IMG/VR virus record: IMGVR_UViG_3300027734_000250
Span: 1 to 28,518 of that record
Reading direction: 5' to 3' (one strand)
From: a virus
DNA: 28,518 bases
Made by a program: the position numbers and the translations under genes. This document shows, in pieces, positions 13,019 to 19,360 of this stretch (the first letter of the stretch is position 1; every line of letters begins with the position of its first letter). The notes beneath the pieces are model-generated. The model was given only the letters and a program-made list of their open reading frames with translations, was not told the origin of the DNA and made no database searches.

Positions 13019-13049
13019 GACCCCGCCGTTACAAGCGGGGTCTTTTTTT
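13019..13049 (+). terminator. Plus-oriented intrinsic terminator inside a minus-strand operon
   Basis: GACCCCGC (13019-13026) and GCGGGGTC (13035-13042) form an 8-bp GC-rich stem with an 8-nt loop, followed by T7 (13043-13049) on the plus strand. In the direction of the flanking genes (minus) the stem is preceded by A7 and has no T-run after it, so it should not end the replication transcript efficiently. It would stop antisense transcription or act as an mRNA stabiliser or processing site between the DUF669-type and Cas4-like genes. Confidence 0.7.
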
Positions 13050-13051
13050 GC

Positions 13052-13540
13052 TTACTTCTTAGCCCACGGTGGTGCAGCCTTGATAGGCGCAGCCGAAGGC
13101 GCAGCCTTGGAAAACGGCACACTTGAAGCAACAGATGGTGCAGACCCACCCAAAGCCCGAAACCCCTTCACTTCGTTGCCTGCATACTCACCAGTCTTGA
13201 CAGTCAACTTGATGCCAAGGTTGCCGCCGATCAGTTGGTCGGTGTCGGATACCTTACCCAAGCCAATGGCTCGCATGATCTCGCCGAGCTGCTGGCGTCC
13301 AATCTCCTCGGCCTTGGTGCTGGCGTTCTTAATGTTCAAGTTACCAAAAATGACACGCCCTTGGTGGCTTGGGCCAGTAATGGTGTACTTGCAAGCAATA
13401 AATTTGCCGTCACCCGACTTAGTGGCTTTGATCTCAGCGCCGGTAATAGTGGCGTTGTACCAACCCTCTGGCAGTGGTTCAAAGTTGTTTGTACCAACGG
13501 GCAACGAGTCAACGCTAAATTCTTCGTCTAAAAAAGCCAT
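13052..13540 (-). CDS. DUF669 family protein, probable ssDNA-binding protein
   Basis: 162 aa. 'FEPLPEGWYNATITGAEIKA' (20-39), 'GKFIACKYTITGPSHQGRVI' and 'FGNLNIKNASTKAEEIGRQQ' are characteristic of DUF669, phage proteins with an OB-like fold encoded beside Sak4/RecA-type ATPases and thought to bind ssDNA. A disordered Ala/Pro/Ser tail follows, ending in 'PPWAKK', where a typical bacterial SSB would carry an acidic DDDIPF tip. The ATG sits 2 nt after the 123-aa gene's stop with AGGAA upstream. The SSB role is inferred from family and context. Confidence 0.8.
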   Translation of the reverse strand: MAFLDEEFSVDSLPVGTNNFEPLPEGWYNATITGAEIKATKSGDGKFIACKYTITGPSHQGRVIFGNLNIKNASTKAEEIGRQQLGEIMRAIGLGKVSDTDQLIGGNLGIKLTVKTGEYAGNEVKGFRALGGSAPSVASSVPFSKAAPSAAPIKAAPPWAKK

Positions 13541-13542
13541 GA

Positions 13543-13914
13543 TTATTCCTTAGTGATTGTAAAAGTTGGGCGTCCAGGTGTGGACGTAATTGCACCAAGC
13601 AAAGGTCCGGTCACGACACTAGATGCCGCACCCCAAGCCTTTGCATTGATTTCGGGTTTCCAGCGAAAAAGGCTGGACAGATGTTCGGACAAACCAGCTT
13701 CAGCGGCCAACACTTGCAACTTGTCGGCGTCAATCTTTTGATTAATACGGCCTTCAATCTTGACAGTAAAACCCTCAAGTTCTTTTTTGATGGTGCCGTC
13801 CAAATTTTTAGGCAAAGCAAACTGCAAAGCCATTTGGTCTTCCAACTCGCGGCGATCAGCAACCGCTTTAGTTTCAACTTTTTTGGCATCAAGCCAGCGT
13901 TGATATAGGCTCAT
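13543..13914 (-). CDS. Recombination-operon protein of unknown function, 123 aa
   Basis: 123 aa. An N-terminal amphipathic helix ('QRWLDAKKVETKAVADRREL') is followed by a small domain with 'GFTVKIEGRINQKIDADKLQ' (residues 48-67), 'LSEHLSSLFRWKPEINAKAW' (75-94) and 'GRPTFTITKE' at the end. The 'LFRWKPEIN' block recurs in phage proteins encoded with Sak4 and DUF669 genes (I recall a DUF7173 label, unverified). It probably works with the recombination machinery. Its start overlaps the stop of the 93-aa gene as ATGA. Confidence 0.65.
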   Translation of the reverse strand: MSLYQRWLDAKKVETKAVADRRELEDQMALQFALPKNLDGTIKKELEGFTVKIEGRINQKIDADKLQVLAAEAGLSEHLSSLFRWKPEINAKAWGAASSVVTGPLLGAITSTPGRPTFTITKE

Positions 13915-14192
13915 GCTGTGTACTCCAGTGCAGTCAATTTACTAATGCGTTCGTTAATCTCGGTAACTGACTTTTGGTAGTCAGCCATTGTTTTGATTTT
14001 CTTTGCCTCTAAAGCAGCGATTTGCTGTACCCGAGGGTCAAAGTCTTCTGGAATTTCAATTTCAATCTCTTGCGAACACACATAAGTCTGGTGTTCGGCT
14101 TCCTCTATCTTTACGTAAAGAACAAGGTATTCGCCTTTTGGTTCCCATGAATACTTAGAAAAGTAAATATGGATTTTTGTTTTGATTTTCAT
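13911..14192 (-). CDS. Hypothetical protein, 93 aa
   Basis: 93 aa. The first ~50 residues are predicted beta-rich ('IKTKIHIYFSKYSWEPKGEY', 'LVLYVKIEEAEHQTYV'), then comes an acidic 'IEIEIPEDFDP' and a C-terminal helix of ~40 residues ('VQQIAALEAKKIKTMADYQK' and 'VTEINERISKLTALE') that could form a coiled coil. I do not recognise a family. It is locked into the operon by ATGA overlaps at both ends, so it is very likely expressed with the Sak4-like and DUF669-type genes. Confidence 0.6.
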   Translation of the reverse strand: MKIKTKIHIYFSKYSWEPKGEYLVLYVKIEEAEHQTYVCSQEIEIEIPEDFDPRVQQIAALEAKKIKTMADYQKSVTEINERISKLTALEYTA

Positions 14193-14392
14193 TTTGTCCT
14201 CGCTTTCATCATGGCATCAGCCAATTTATAAGAATGTTCAGCGGCAAACTGGCGAAGCAGATCGTGATCGTCAACTACGCCTTCGTCGTCTAGCTTAGTA
14301 AGAAACCAAGTCACTGACTTGGCTGCAAAGTAGTCGCGCAGGGTCATGCCGTAATTAACATCATCTGGAAAGGCTTGTTGTTCGATGTTCAT
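14189..14392 (-). CDS. Hypothetical protein, 67 aa
   Basis: 67 aa starting MNIEQQAFPDDVNYGMTLRD, then 'YFAAKSVTWFLTKLDDEGVV' and a helix ending MMKARTK. The 'GMTLRDYFAAKS' phrase is frequent in small phage proteins of unknown function. ATG 14392 overlaps the Sak4-like gene's stop as ATGA, which is why it is preferred to an upstream in-frame start at 14443 that lies inside that gene. Its own stop overlaps the next ATG in the same way. It is co-translated with the recombination genes. Confidence 0.65.
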   Translation of the reverse strand: MNIEQQAFPDDVNYGMTLRDYFAAKSVTWFLTKLDDEGVVDDHDLLRQFAAEHSYKLADAMMKARTK

Positions 14393-15054
14393 GCTACACC
14401 CCCAATCTTTGCAATAATCTCGCCCAAGTCTGGCGCTTCCCAAGCACCCAACTTGCCTGACCTATCCTTGGCAAGCCACAGACCGTCCGAGTCGCACATC
14501 AAAGCACGTTGGGTATTTCCCTCGGCATCCTTTTCAACCCGCAGCGCCAGCACTTCGTCAAAGAAGTAAGGCAAGGCTTGGCCGGTCTTGTTGCCAGGCA
14601 TAGATGGGCTATACAGCACTCGCCCCATTTCGTCTTGAGTCTTTTCCAACTTGGCGGTCATCAAAACATGGCGGTTGGGCAGGTCACGGAAGGCCCGAAT
14701 GATGTCGGCCATCTGCTCTTGCATAGCACCATAAGCAGCGCGTGGGTCTTTGTTGACCTTTTTCTCATGGTTCAGGCAAACTTCAGCAATCTCTGAAATG
14801 CTGTCCAATGCAACCGACTTGTAATCAGACTCCAACACCCAAGAGTAGGCTTCCCGCAGGTCGTCCATACTGGTGATTTCCAGATACGGCAGGTCGGCGT
14901 CTTGGATAGACAGCAAACCACCTTCAGCAGACAATACAACGGGGCTTGGCAACGTCTTGATTAGACTTGTCTTACCCGCACCAGCCTGCCCGTAGACAAG
15001 CAATTTAACACCGTTGGCACTCAAGCCGCCGGTACGTTTTAACGATATAGCCAT
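14389..15054 (-). CDS. Sak4-like RecA-fold ATPase (ssDNA annealing/recombination)
   Basis: 221 aa from ATG 15054. Walker A GQAGAGKT is at 22-29. 'VVLSAEGGLLSI' follows, then a Walker B-type strand 'YKSVALDSISEIAEV' and 'HVLMTAKLEKTQDEMGR', as in Sak4/AAA_24 phage ATPases, which are short RecA/Rad51 relatives that promote single-strand annealing. With the Cas4-like nuclease and DUF669-type protein it makes a complete phage recombination set. The longer in-frame start at 15114 was rejected: AAGGAG lies 8 nt before ATG 15054, and the 15114 codon lies upstream of the predicted transcription start. It is first in the minus-strand operon. Confidence 0.85.
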   Translation of the reverse strand: MAISLKRTGGLSANGVKLLVYGQAGAGKTSLIKTLPSPVVLSAEGGLLSIQDADLPYLEITSMDDLREAYSWVLESDYKSVALDSISEIAEVCLNHEKKVNKDPRAAYGAMQEQMADIIRAFRDLPNRHVLMTAKLEKTQDEMGRVLYSPSMPGNKTGQALPYFFDEVLALRVEKDAEGNTQRALMCDSDGLWLAKDRSGKLGAWEAPDLGEIIAKIGGVA

Positions 15055-15108
15055 GTGGCTTTCTCCTTCTCTGTTTGCGCTTCCGTCTGGACTCAGTTCG
15101 AAGCGTGA

Positions 15109-15138
15109 TTGCATCTTAGCACAGGTTCGTGATACAGT
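15109..15138 (+). promoter_or_regulatory. Promoter for the primase-helicase operon
   Basis: TTGCAT (15109-15114), an 18-bp spacer and TACAGT (15133-15138) with a TGa extension (15130-15132) form a sigma70-type promoter. Transcription would start near 15145, about 27 nt before ATG 15172. Confidence 0.6.
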
Positions 15139-15143
15139 GTCAA
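15113..15143 (-). promoter_or_regulatory. Promoter for the replication/recombination operon
   Basis: On the minus strand, a perfect TTGACA -35 (15143-15138) is followed, after a long 19-bp spacer, by TAAGAT (15118-15113) preceded by TGC, an extended -10. Transcription would start near 15106. It occupies nearly the same base pairs as the plus-strand promoter. Confidence 0.6.
15130..15142. promoter_or_regulatory. Candidate operator across both promoters
   Basis: TGATACAGTGTCA is a 13-bp near palindrome (TGATAC-A-GTGTCA, 5 of 6 half-site positions matching). It covers the plus-strand -10 and the minus-strand -35, so one bound dimer could shut both promoters. Confidence 0.35.
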
Positions 15144-15171
15144 CAACTTTTTAACAACAAGTGAAAAATAA

Positions 15172-17175
15172 ATGTCAGACCTCTCAAGCATCCTCGGTGG
15201 CCCTTGGTCGCCACCAGAACAACAAGCCCCCGCCGCACCCGACATACAGCTAAAAGACGCCATGCTTGGCGCAGGCTTAAAGCCACCGGAAACACTGCAC
15301 TTGGACGGTAAAGTCCACCGATTTAACAGTGGCACCAAGGGCGAGAAAGGCCACGACAAGCCGGGTTGGTACATCATTTTTAACGATGGCATACCCGCAG
15401 GGCGCTTTGGTTGCTGGCGTTCTGGCGTTGAGCTAACTTGGAAGGCAGACATAGGCCGCAGCCTGACGGTGGCCGAGGAAATGGCACAGTCGCGCAGGCT
15501 ATCTGAAGCCAAGGCACAGCGCGATGTGGAGCAAGCCAAAACCCGCGAAGTGGCCGCCAACACCGTGGATTTAATCTGGTCGCAGGCAGGGGCCGCAAGC
15601 CCTGAACATCCCTACTTACAGCGCAAAGGCATACAGCCCAATGGCGCACGGATTACAGGTGATGGGCGCTTGATGGTGCCTCTGTATAACTCAGACGGCG
15701 AACTCTCTAGCATCCAATACATTGACCACCAAGGCGGCAAACTGTATCACCCAGGTGGGCAAACAGGTTCAATGTTTTGGCTTGTGGGAAGCACTGATGA
15801 TGTTGACACCCTCTACATTGCCGAAGGCTTTGCAACAGCGGCAACTATCTCCGAGGTGACAGGCAAGCCATGCGCTGTTGCGTATAGCGCCAGCAACTTG
15901 GTGCCTGTGACGGGCATTCTCAAAACTGCACATCCGACATTAGACATTTGCATTGTTGCCGACAATGATGCAAGCGGCGTAGGCCAGCGTTATGCCGAGC
16001 AAGCTAGTGCTAAATTTGGGGTACGCATGACCATGCCGCCAATTGAAGGTGACGCCAATGATTACGTTCAAACAGGGCATGACTTGGCACTGCTTTTAAA
16101 GCCCCAAATAGCAACGGACTACCTAATCCATGCCGATGGCTTTTCAGAGCAGCCTGCGCCTATTTCGTGGCTTGTGAAGCACTGGATACAAGACCAAGCT
16201 TTGGTCATGGTGCATGGGCCTAGTGGCGGCGGCAAGACCTTTGTGACCCTTGATTGGATGCTGCACATTGCCAGTGGAAAAGCAAGCTGGTTCGGCCATA
16301 AGGTTAGGGCTGGAAACATGGTGTATTTAGCTGGTGAAGGACACCACGGCTTGCGAAGTAGGATTGCAGCTTGGAAGCACCATAACAATGTCACTAGCCT
16401 CAATATGTGGGTTAGCAAGTCAGGCGTAGACCTTAACACCGCCGAAGGGTATTTGAAGGTGCTGGAAGCAGTCAGGGCGCTCAAGATCAAGCCAAGCGTT
16501 ATTACCGTGGACACCCTGCACCGATTTATGGCCGGTGACGAGAACTCAGCCCAAGACGCCAAAACCATGCTAGATGCTTGCGCTGCGCTCATGCAAGAGT
16601 TTGATTGCACCGTTATTCTGGTTCACCACACGGGCGTATCAGACGAAGCTCAACACCGCGCCCGAGGCTCTAGCGCATGGCGTGGTGCATTAGATATTGA
16701 GATCAGCGTGGTGCCAAGTAAGCCAGGCAAGCCAATGGAAATTATCCAGCGCAAGTCCAAAGATGCTGAGATGGCGCATACCGTTTATGTTGAACTGGAA
16801 TCGGTAGCGATACCCAACTGGTTTGACGAGGACGGAGAGCAGGTCACCAGCGCAGTGGTGGTCAAAGGCGAAGCACCAGAAAGCGCAAAGAAAACAAATG
16901 CAGGTTTTGTATCGTTTGAGAAAGCATGGTGGACATCAGGCGCAGAAGATCGAGGCGGCGCACCGTACCTCACCAGATCGGCCTTGGTTGACTATGGCAA
17001 AGAGAATGGATTGGAGGGAACCAAACAAAAACGCATTACTGATGCCATCAAACCAGACTTAATTAGTGGCTCATTCATTGCGCCGTTGATCGAAGCTAAG
17101 TTAATTGAACCCCATGAAAACGGATGGCTTGTCATTGACCCTGGCACGGCATCAGGAATGATGTTGAAGAAATAA
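15172..17175 (+). CDS. Toprim primase-helicase (bifunctional replication protein)
   Basis: 667 aa. The N-terminal ~130 residues recall phage/plasmid primase leaders. A toprim domain follows: E218 in 'LYIAEGFATAATI' and D264/D266 in 'IVADNDASG'. Then comes an AAA_25/RepA-like hexameric helicase domain: Walker A GPSGGGKT (349-356), 'VYLAGEGHHGLRSRIAAW' (384-401), Walker B VITVDTLH (443-450) and 'VILVHHTG' (481-488) with 'ARGSSAWRGALD'. The C-terminal ~100 residues look winged-helix-like. It should prime and unwind at the fork; no zinc ribbon is seen in the primase part. It is the first gene of the plus-strand operon, 27 nt from its predicted transcription start, with a weak AAGTGA ribosome-binding site. 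No DNA polymerase gene accompanies it in the window. Confidence 0.88.
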   Translation: MSDLSSILGGPWSPPEQQAPAAPDIQLKDAMLGAGLKPPETLHLDGKVHRFNSGTKGEKGHDKPGWYIIFNDGIPAGRFGCWRSGVELTWKADIGRSLTVAEEMAQSRRLSEAKAQRDVEQAKTREVAANTVDLIWSQAGAASPEHPYLQRKGIQPNGARITGDGRLMVPLYNSDGELSSIQYIDHQGGKLYHPGGQTGSMFWLVGSTDDVDTLYIAEGFATAATISEVTGKPCAVAYSASNLVPVTGILKTAHPTLDICIVADNDASGVGQRYAEQASAKFGVRMTMPPIEGDANDYVQTGHDLALLLKPQIATDYLIHADGFSEQPAPISWLVKHWIQDQALVMVHGPSGGGKTFVTLDWMLHIASGKASWFGHKVRAGNMVYLAGEGHHGLRSRIAAWKHHNNVTSLNMWVSKSGVDLNTAEGYLKVLEAVRALKIKPSVITVDTLHRFMAGDENSAQDAKTMLDACAALMQEFDCTVILVHHTGVSDEAQHRARGSSAWRGALDIEISVVPSKPGKPMEIIQRKSKDAEMAHTVYVELESVAIPNWFDEDGEQVTSAVVVKGEAPESAKKTNAGFVSFEKAWWTSGAEDRGGAPYLTRSALVDYGKENGLEGTKQKRITDAIKPDLISGSFIAPLIEAKLIEPHENGWLVIDPGTASGMMLKK

Positions 17176-17199
17176 TTTATTTGTGATAAACTTTCCAAC

Positions 17200-17367
17200 A
17201 TGAACAAAAAACTTACTCAACTCAAAGCCAAGCTAAGAGCCGCGCAAGCGGAACTTGCTATTCGAACCCGTACAAACAACAGTGCGTCACGGGCCTACAA
17301 CAAAGTTACGGCACACATTGCCGAATTGGAGAAACGCATTGCTGACATGGAGAAAATTTCAGAGTGA
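17200..17367 (+). CDS. Small coiled-coil protein, 55 aa
   Basis: An ORF from ATG 17200 to TGA 17365-17367. The product, starting MNKKLTQLKAKLRAAQAEL and ending IAELEKRIADMEKISE, is almost wholly helical with heptad spacing of Leu/Ala/Ile broken by a short 'RTRTNNSAS' turn, which fits a helical hairpin. It follows the primase-helicase by 24 nt without a strong ribosome-binding site. I do not recognise a family. Its end overlaps the next ORF by about 29 nt. Confidence 0.55.
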   Translation: MNKKLTQLKAKLRAAQAELAIRTRTNNSASRAYNKVTAHIAELEKRIADMEKISE

Positions 17368-17527
17368 ATTACCGAACTACACCGAAGCCGATTTATTGGT
17401 TTTGTTGCACGAGGAGCGCAGCCAACATAAACGTGTGTCTATGCTTGAACGCATACACCAACGTTACAACACTTTGCGCGTTGCCCGTGAGCGCGTAGAA
17501 CTTTTAAAGATTGGGAAAAGACCGTGA
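17339..17527 (+). CDS. Small helical protein, 62 aa (non-ATG start)
   Basis: The reading frame 'SELPNYTEADLLVLLHEERS' followed by 'HKRVSMLERIHQRYNTLRVA' and 'RERVELLKIGKRP' has clear helical protein character and ends at TGA 17527, overlapping the next GTG as GTGA. No ATG opens it near the previous gene's end. TTG 17339 has GGAG 7 nt upstream and gives 62 aa; an upstream in-frame codon at 17255 would run through the preceding gene. The start is therefore uncertain. The function is unknown. Confidence 0.5.
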   Translation: MLTWRKFQSELPNYTEADLLVLLHEERSQHKRVSMLERIHQRYNTLRVARERVELLKIGKRP

Positions 17528-17721
17528 AATCTTCACAAGAAATGTATGACGAAGGGTATGCCATACCTCAGTACGACATTTCAACTGTAAAACGAACGTG
17601 GCGTTACAAGGACAAAATTTTTACCACGCCGTATGACGCACCCGTTGAAAAAATAATGTGGAACGGGCACTTAATGGAATTTTTGAAAATGGAGAAGACT
17701 GATGAACGCAGTACCCGCTAA
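17524..17721 (+). CDS. Hypothetical protein, 65 aa (GTG start)
   Basis: 65 aa starting at GTG 17524, overlapping the previous stop as GTGA. It reads 'MYDEGYAIPQYDISTVKRTW' early, then 'RYKDKIFTTPYDAPVEKIMW' and a charged tail. The Tyr/Trp-rich beta character suggests a compact small domain. I do not recognise it. The 4-nt overlap and lack of a separate ribosome-binding site imply translation by re-initiation. It overlaps the next gene by about 20 nt. Confidence 0.55.
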   Translation: MKSSQEMYDEGYAIPQYDISTVKRTWRYKDKIFTTPYDAPVEKIMWNGHLMEFLKMEKTDERSTR

Positions 17722-17902
17722 ATACTTTGCATTCCCACCCTACCGAGCCGAAGACCTTGGCGGCAAGATGGGTTGGTGGGGCGTAATGAACCGTAATGGC
17801 GTTAATTGCTTGACGTTTCCCGATAAGCCAGGGGCAGTGGTGACAAGTGAGGAATGGGCAAAACAGATTGCAACTGAGTGGAATGACGCATATAAAGAAT
17901 GA
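17702..17902 (+). CDS. Hypothetical protein, 66 aa
   Basis: 66 aa starting MNAVPAKYFAFPPYRAEDLG, then 'GWWGVMNRNGVNCLTFPDKP' and 'VVTSEEWAKQIATEWNDAYK'. The N-terminal part is aromatic and glycine-rich, and the C-terminal part a helix. Small proteins of this type ('WGVMNRNGVNCLTF', then 'AxxIAxxWN') appear in phage accessory regions; no function is known to me. GGAG lies 8 nt upstream of ATG 17702. Its stop overlaps the ATG of the broken gene that follows (ATGA). Confidence 0.6.
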   Translation: MNAVPAKYFAFPPYRAEDLGGKMGWWGVMNRNGVNCLTFPDKPGAVVTSEEWAKQIATEWNDAYKE

Positions 17903-18063
17903 ACAATTTTTAAACATGGGAGCAAAGAAATTTAGCAAAGTTTGCCGCAGAAGCAAACAAGAAAGTGTTAGAGCAACAAGAAGAAATCAAGGCGCTGCGT
18001 GAAGATTTGCGCGTTGCACTTGACGCATATCGACAACTACTCACAAAGGAAGCAACCAAATGA
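17899..18063 (+). pseudogene. Small coiled-coil gene broken by an in-frame TAA
   Basis: An ATG at 17899 overlaps the previous stop as ATGA, the junction used throughout this operon. The frame reads MNNF, then TAA (17911-17913), then TWEQRNLAKFAAEANKKVL and on through a helical segment ending 'YRQLLTKEATK' at TGA 18061-18063. Without the stop it would encode a 54-residue protein, so one substitution (for example AAA to TAA) probably broke it. Alternatively GTG 17965 starts a 32-aa remnant. A third possibility, an extra G after ATG 17916, would also restore most of it. It could be a sequencing error. Confidence 0.55.
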
Positions 18064-18146
18064 ACATAACTCGATTAACCCAAGCACGTAGCATCCGACT
18101 GCTTGGCAGCCGGTGGCTGTTGGCTACACCAAGGGGGCGCTTATGA
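18060..18146 (+). CDS. Tiny ORF, 28 aa (tentative)
   Basis: ATG 18060 overlaps the preceding TGA (ATGA), and its own TGA (18144-18146) overlaps the next ATG in the same way. The product, MNITRLTQARSIRLLGSRWL plus LATPRGRL, is basic with one short hydrophobic patch. The two perfect ATGA junctions are the main support; the length is too small for any family call. It could be just a coupling leader that delivers ribosomes to the next gene. Confidence 0.35.
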   Translation: MNITRLTQARSIRLLGSRWLLATPRGRL

Positions 18147-18349
18147 CCGGCTGGCGTAAACGAACAATCGAGATGGCGCGTGAGGCTGGAATCTGTACAT
18201 GGTTAAAACCTCCGTCAGATGTAGTAGAAAGAATTGAACGCTTTGCCGCGCTAGTCCGTGCTGATGAGCGTGAAATGTGCGCGAAGGTGTGTGACGTCAT
18301 TTACTGTGATTACTGCGCTGACGCCATCCGAGCAGGGAGACAAGCATGA
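18143..18349 (+). CDS. Hypothetical protein, 68 aa
   Basis: 68 aa from ATG 18143, with AAGGGG 6-7 nt upstream, and overlapping the 28-aa ORF as ATGA; a longer in-frame reading from 18113 is less likely. It reads MTGWRKRTIEMAREAGICTW, then 'DVVERIERFAALVRADEREM' and 'CAKVCDVIYCDYCADAIRAG'. Proteins with 'AREAGI...LERFAALVRADERE.CAKVC' recur in phages of Gram-negative hosts as short accessory proteins. The cysteines near the C-terminus may bind metal. The function is unknown. Confidence 0.65.
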   Translation: MTGWRKRTIEMAREAGICTWLKPPSDVVERIERFAALVRADEREMCAKVCDVIYCDYCADAIRAGRQA

Positions 18350-18699
18350 AAGAAGCATTGAAGCTGGCGTTGGAGGCGTTGGAGAATGTGACAAAAGATT
18401 ATGTAGAAGGCAGACAGTACAAACATAACAAAGCCATCGCCGCAATCAAAGAAGCCTTGGCACAGCCAGAGCAGGAGCCTGTGGCGTGCAAGCATGAGTG
18501 GTTCCGCACTGGTGCAATGGAGCAAACGGAATTCCGATGTATTAAATGCGGGGTTTGGAATAACACCACCCCACTACAGCGCACATGGGTAGGGCTGACG
18601 GAGGAAGAACGCTTGTTTTTGCATGGCCGTGATTCTGAACTTGACGATTTTATTAGCGTCATTGAAGCCAAGTTAAGGAGTAAGAACAATGCCACTTAA
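18346..18699 (+). CDS. Hypothetical protein with CxxC finger, 117 aa
   Basis: 117 aa. The N-terminal helix 'MKEALKLALEALENVTKDYV', then 'AIAAIKEALAQPEQEPVACK', is a modular segment common at the start of many unrelated small phage proteins. The middle has 'CKHEW...FRCIKCGVW', a possible CxH...CxxC zinc site, and 'WVGLTEEERLFLH' precedes a helical end. The 'QPEQEPVA' phrase suggests shuffling of a shared N-terminal cassette. It overlaps the previous gene as ATGA. The function is unknown. Confidence 0.65.
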   Translation: MKEALKLALEALENVTKDYVEGRQYKHNKAIAAIKEALAQPEQEPVACKHEWFRTGAMEQTEFRCIKCGVWNNTTPLQRTWVGLTEEERLFLHGRDSELDDFISVIEAKLRSKNNAT

Positions 18700-18988
18700 A
18701 CCACACCCTACCGATAAAGACAAGCTGGTCTACGTCAGCCGTCAGTATGAAATACCACAATCTTACCGCTACGTTAAGACTGTTCACGAATGCAAGCCAG
18801 TGTATGTAGCGCAGCAAGACGAAGACGACGACACCCAAGGGTTTATGCCTGATTGGGCAAACTTTGAAGAAGGCCGCAAGGTCGGAAGGGCTGAAGCCTT
18901 TGAACAGATTGCTGAAAAGGTCAAAGAGATGCCGTGGGAAAACGACACGAAAGACAGTTTCCTGATTTGGTTGAAGGAGCAGAGATGA
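18689..18988 (+). CDS. Hypothetical protein, 99 aa
   Basis: 99 aa, with a Pro/Tyr-rich N-terminus ('MPLKPHPTDKDKLVYVSRQY'), an acidic stretch 'QQDEDDDTQGF' and a C-terminal helix 'EEGRKVGRAEAFEQIAEKVK' ending in WLKEQR. The helix resembles the 'GRxxGxxEA' helices that end many small phage proteins. It overlaps the 117-aa gene by 11 nt, with AAGGAG upstream of ATG 18689. No family is recognised. Confidence 0.6.
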   Translation: MPLKPHPTDKDKLVYVSRQYEIPQSYRYVKTVHECKPVYVAQQDEDDDTQGFMPDWANFEEGRKVGRAEAFEQIAEKVKEMPWENDTKDSFLIWLKEQR

Positions 18989-19212
18989 GCAAATACTTAA
19001 CGCCGTGGTTTCCGGTGCACATTACGCCCGTGCATATTGGGGTGTACGAGACAGAAATGGAGGGAGTCAAATGGAGCAAGGGATTCAGTTTTTGGAACGG
19101 CAAGCGGTGGGGTGATACACAATTTTTACCAGGATTGGCGCTAGATACTGTAGGCTTACAGAATAAAAAATGGCGCGGTCTTAAGGAGAGGAGCGCACAT
19201 GATACGCACTGA
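18985..19212 (+). CDS. Hypothetical protein, 75 aa
   Basis: 75 aa from ATG 18985, overlapping the previous stop as ATGA with AAGGAG upstream; an in-frame ATG at 18934 lies inside the previous gene. It reads MSKYLTPWFPVHITPVHIGV, 'YETEMEGVKWSKGFSFWNGK' and 'RWGDTQFLPGLAL'. This 'PVHIGVYET...SYWNGKxW' beta-rich layout is frequent in small phage accessory proteins. Function is unknown. Confidence 0.65.
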   Translation: MSKYLTPWFPVHITPVHIGVYETEMEGVKWSKGFSFWNGKRWGDTQFLPGLALDTVGLQNKKWRGLKERSAHDTH

Positions 19213-19360
19213 AGAAGACGACGAGTTTGCTCGCATTGAGATGGAGCAACGAATTCGTTCTAAACAAAAAGAAATATTTGGCATCCCGTTTGTCACTCAA
19301 GATGAACTGCAAGAACTTTTAAAAGACGAAGATGAAGTCCAGACACCACGCGATACGTGA
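19199..19360 (+). CDS. Small acidic protein, 53 aa
   Basis: An ORF from ATG 19199 to TGA 19358-19360 encodes 53 aa starting MIRTEEDDEFARIEMEQRIR and ending DEDEVQTPRDT. It is rich in Glu and Asp and helical, with no cysteine and no hydrophobic core to speak of. GGAG lies about 8 nt before the ATG. It overlaps the previous gene by 14 nt and the next by 29 nt. No family is recognised; such short acidic proteins can act as decoys or adaptors, but nothing here shows that. Confidence 0.55.
   Translation: MIRTEEDDEFARIEMEQRIRSKQKEIFGIPFVTQDELQELLKDEDEVQTPRDT

Noticed and set aside
14389-15114. Longer N-terminus (20 extra residues) for the Sak4-like ATPase
   Set aside because: The extra codons reach past the predicted transcription start and into the promoter, and a good AAGGAG serves ATG 15054.
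15093-15649. Minus-strand ORFs of 89 and 156 codons opposite the start of the primase-helicase
   Set aside because: They cover both promoters or oppose the toprim gene, have shadow-like Ser/Arg/Cys-rich composition and no ribosome-binding site.
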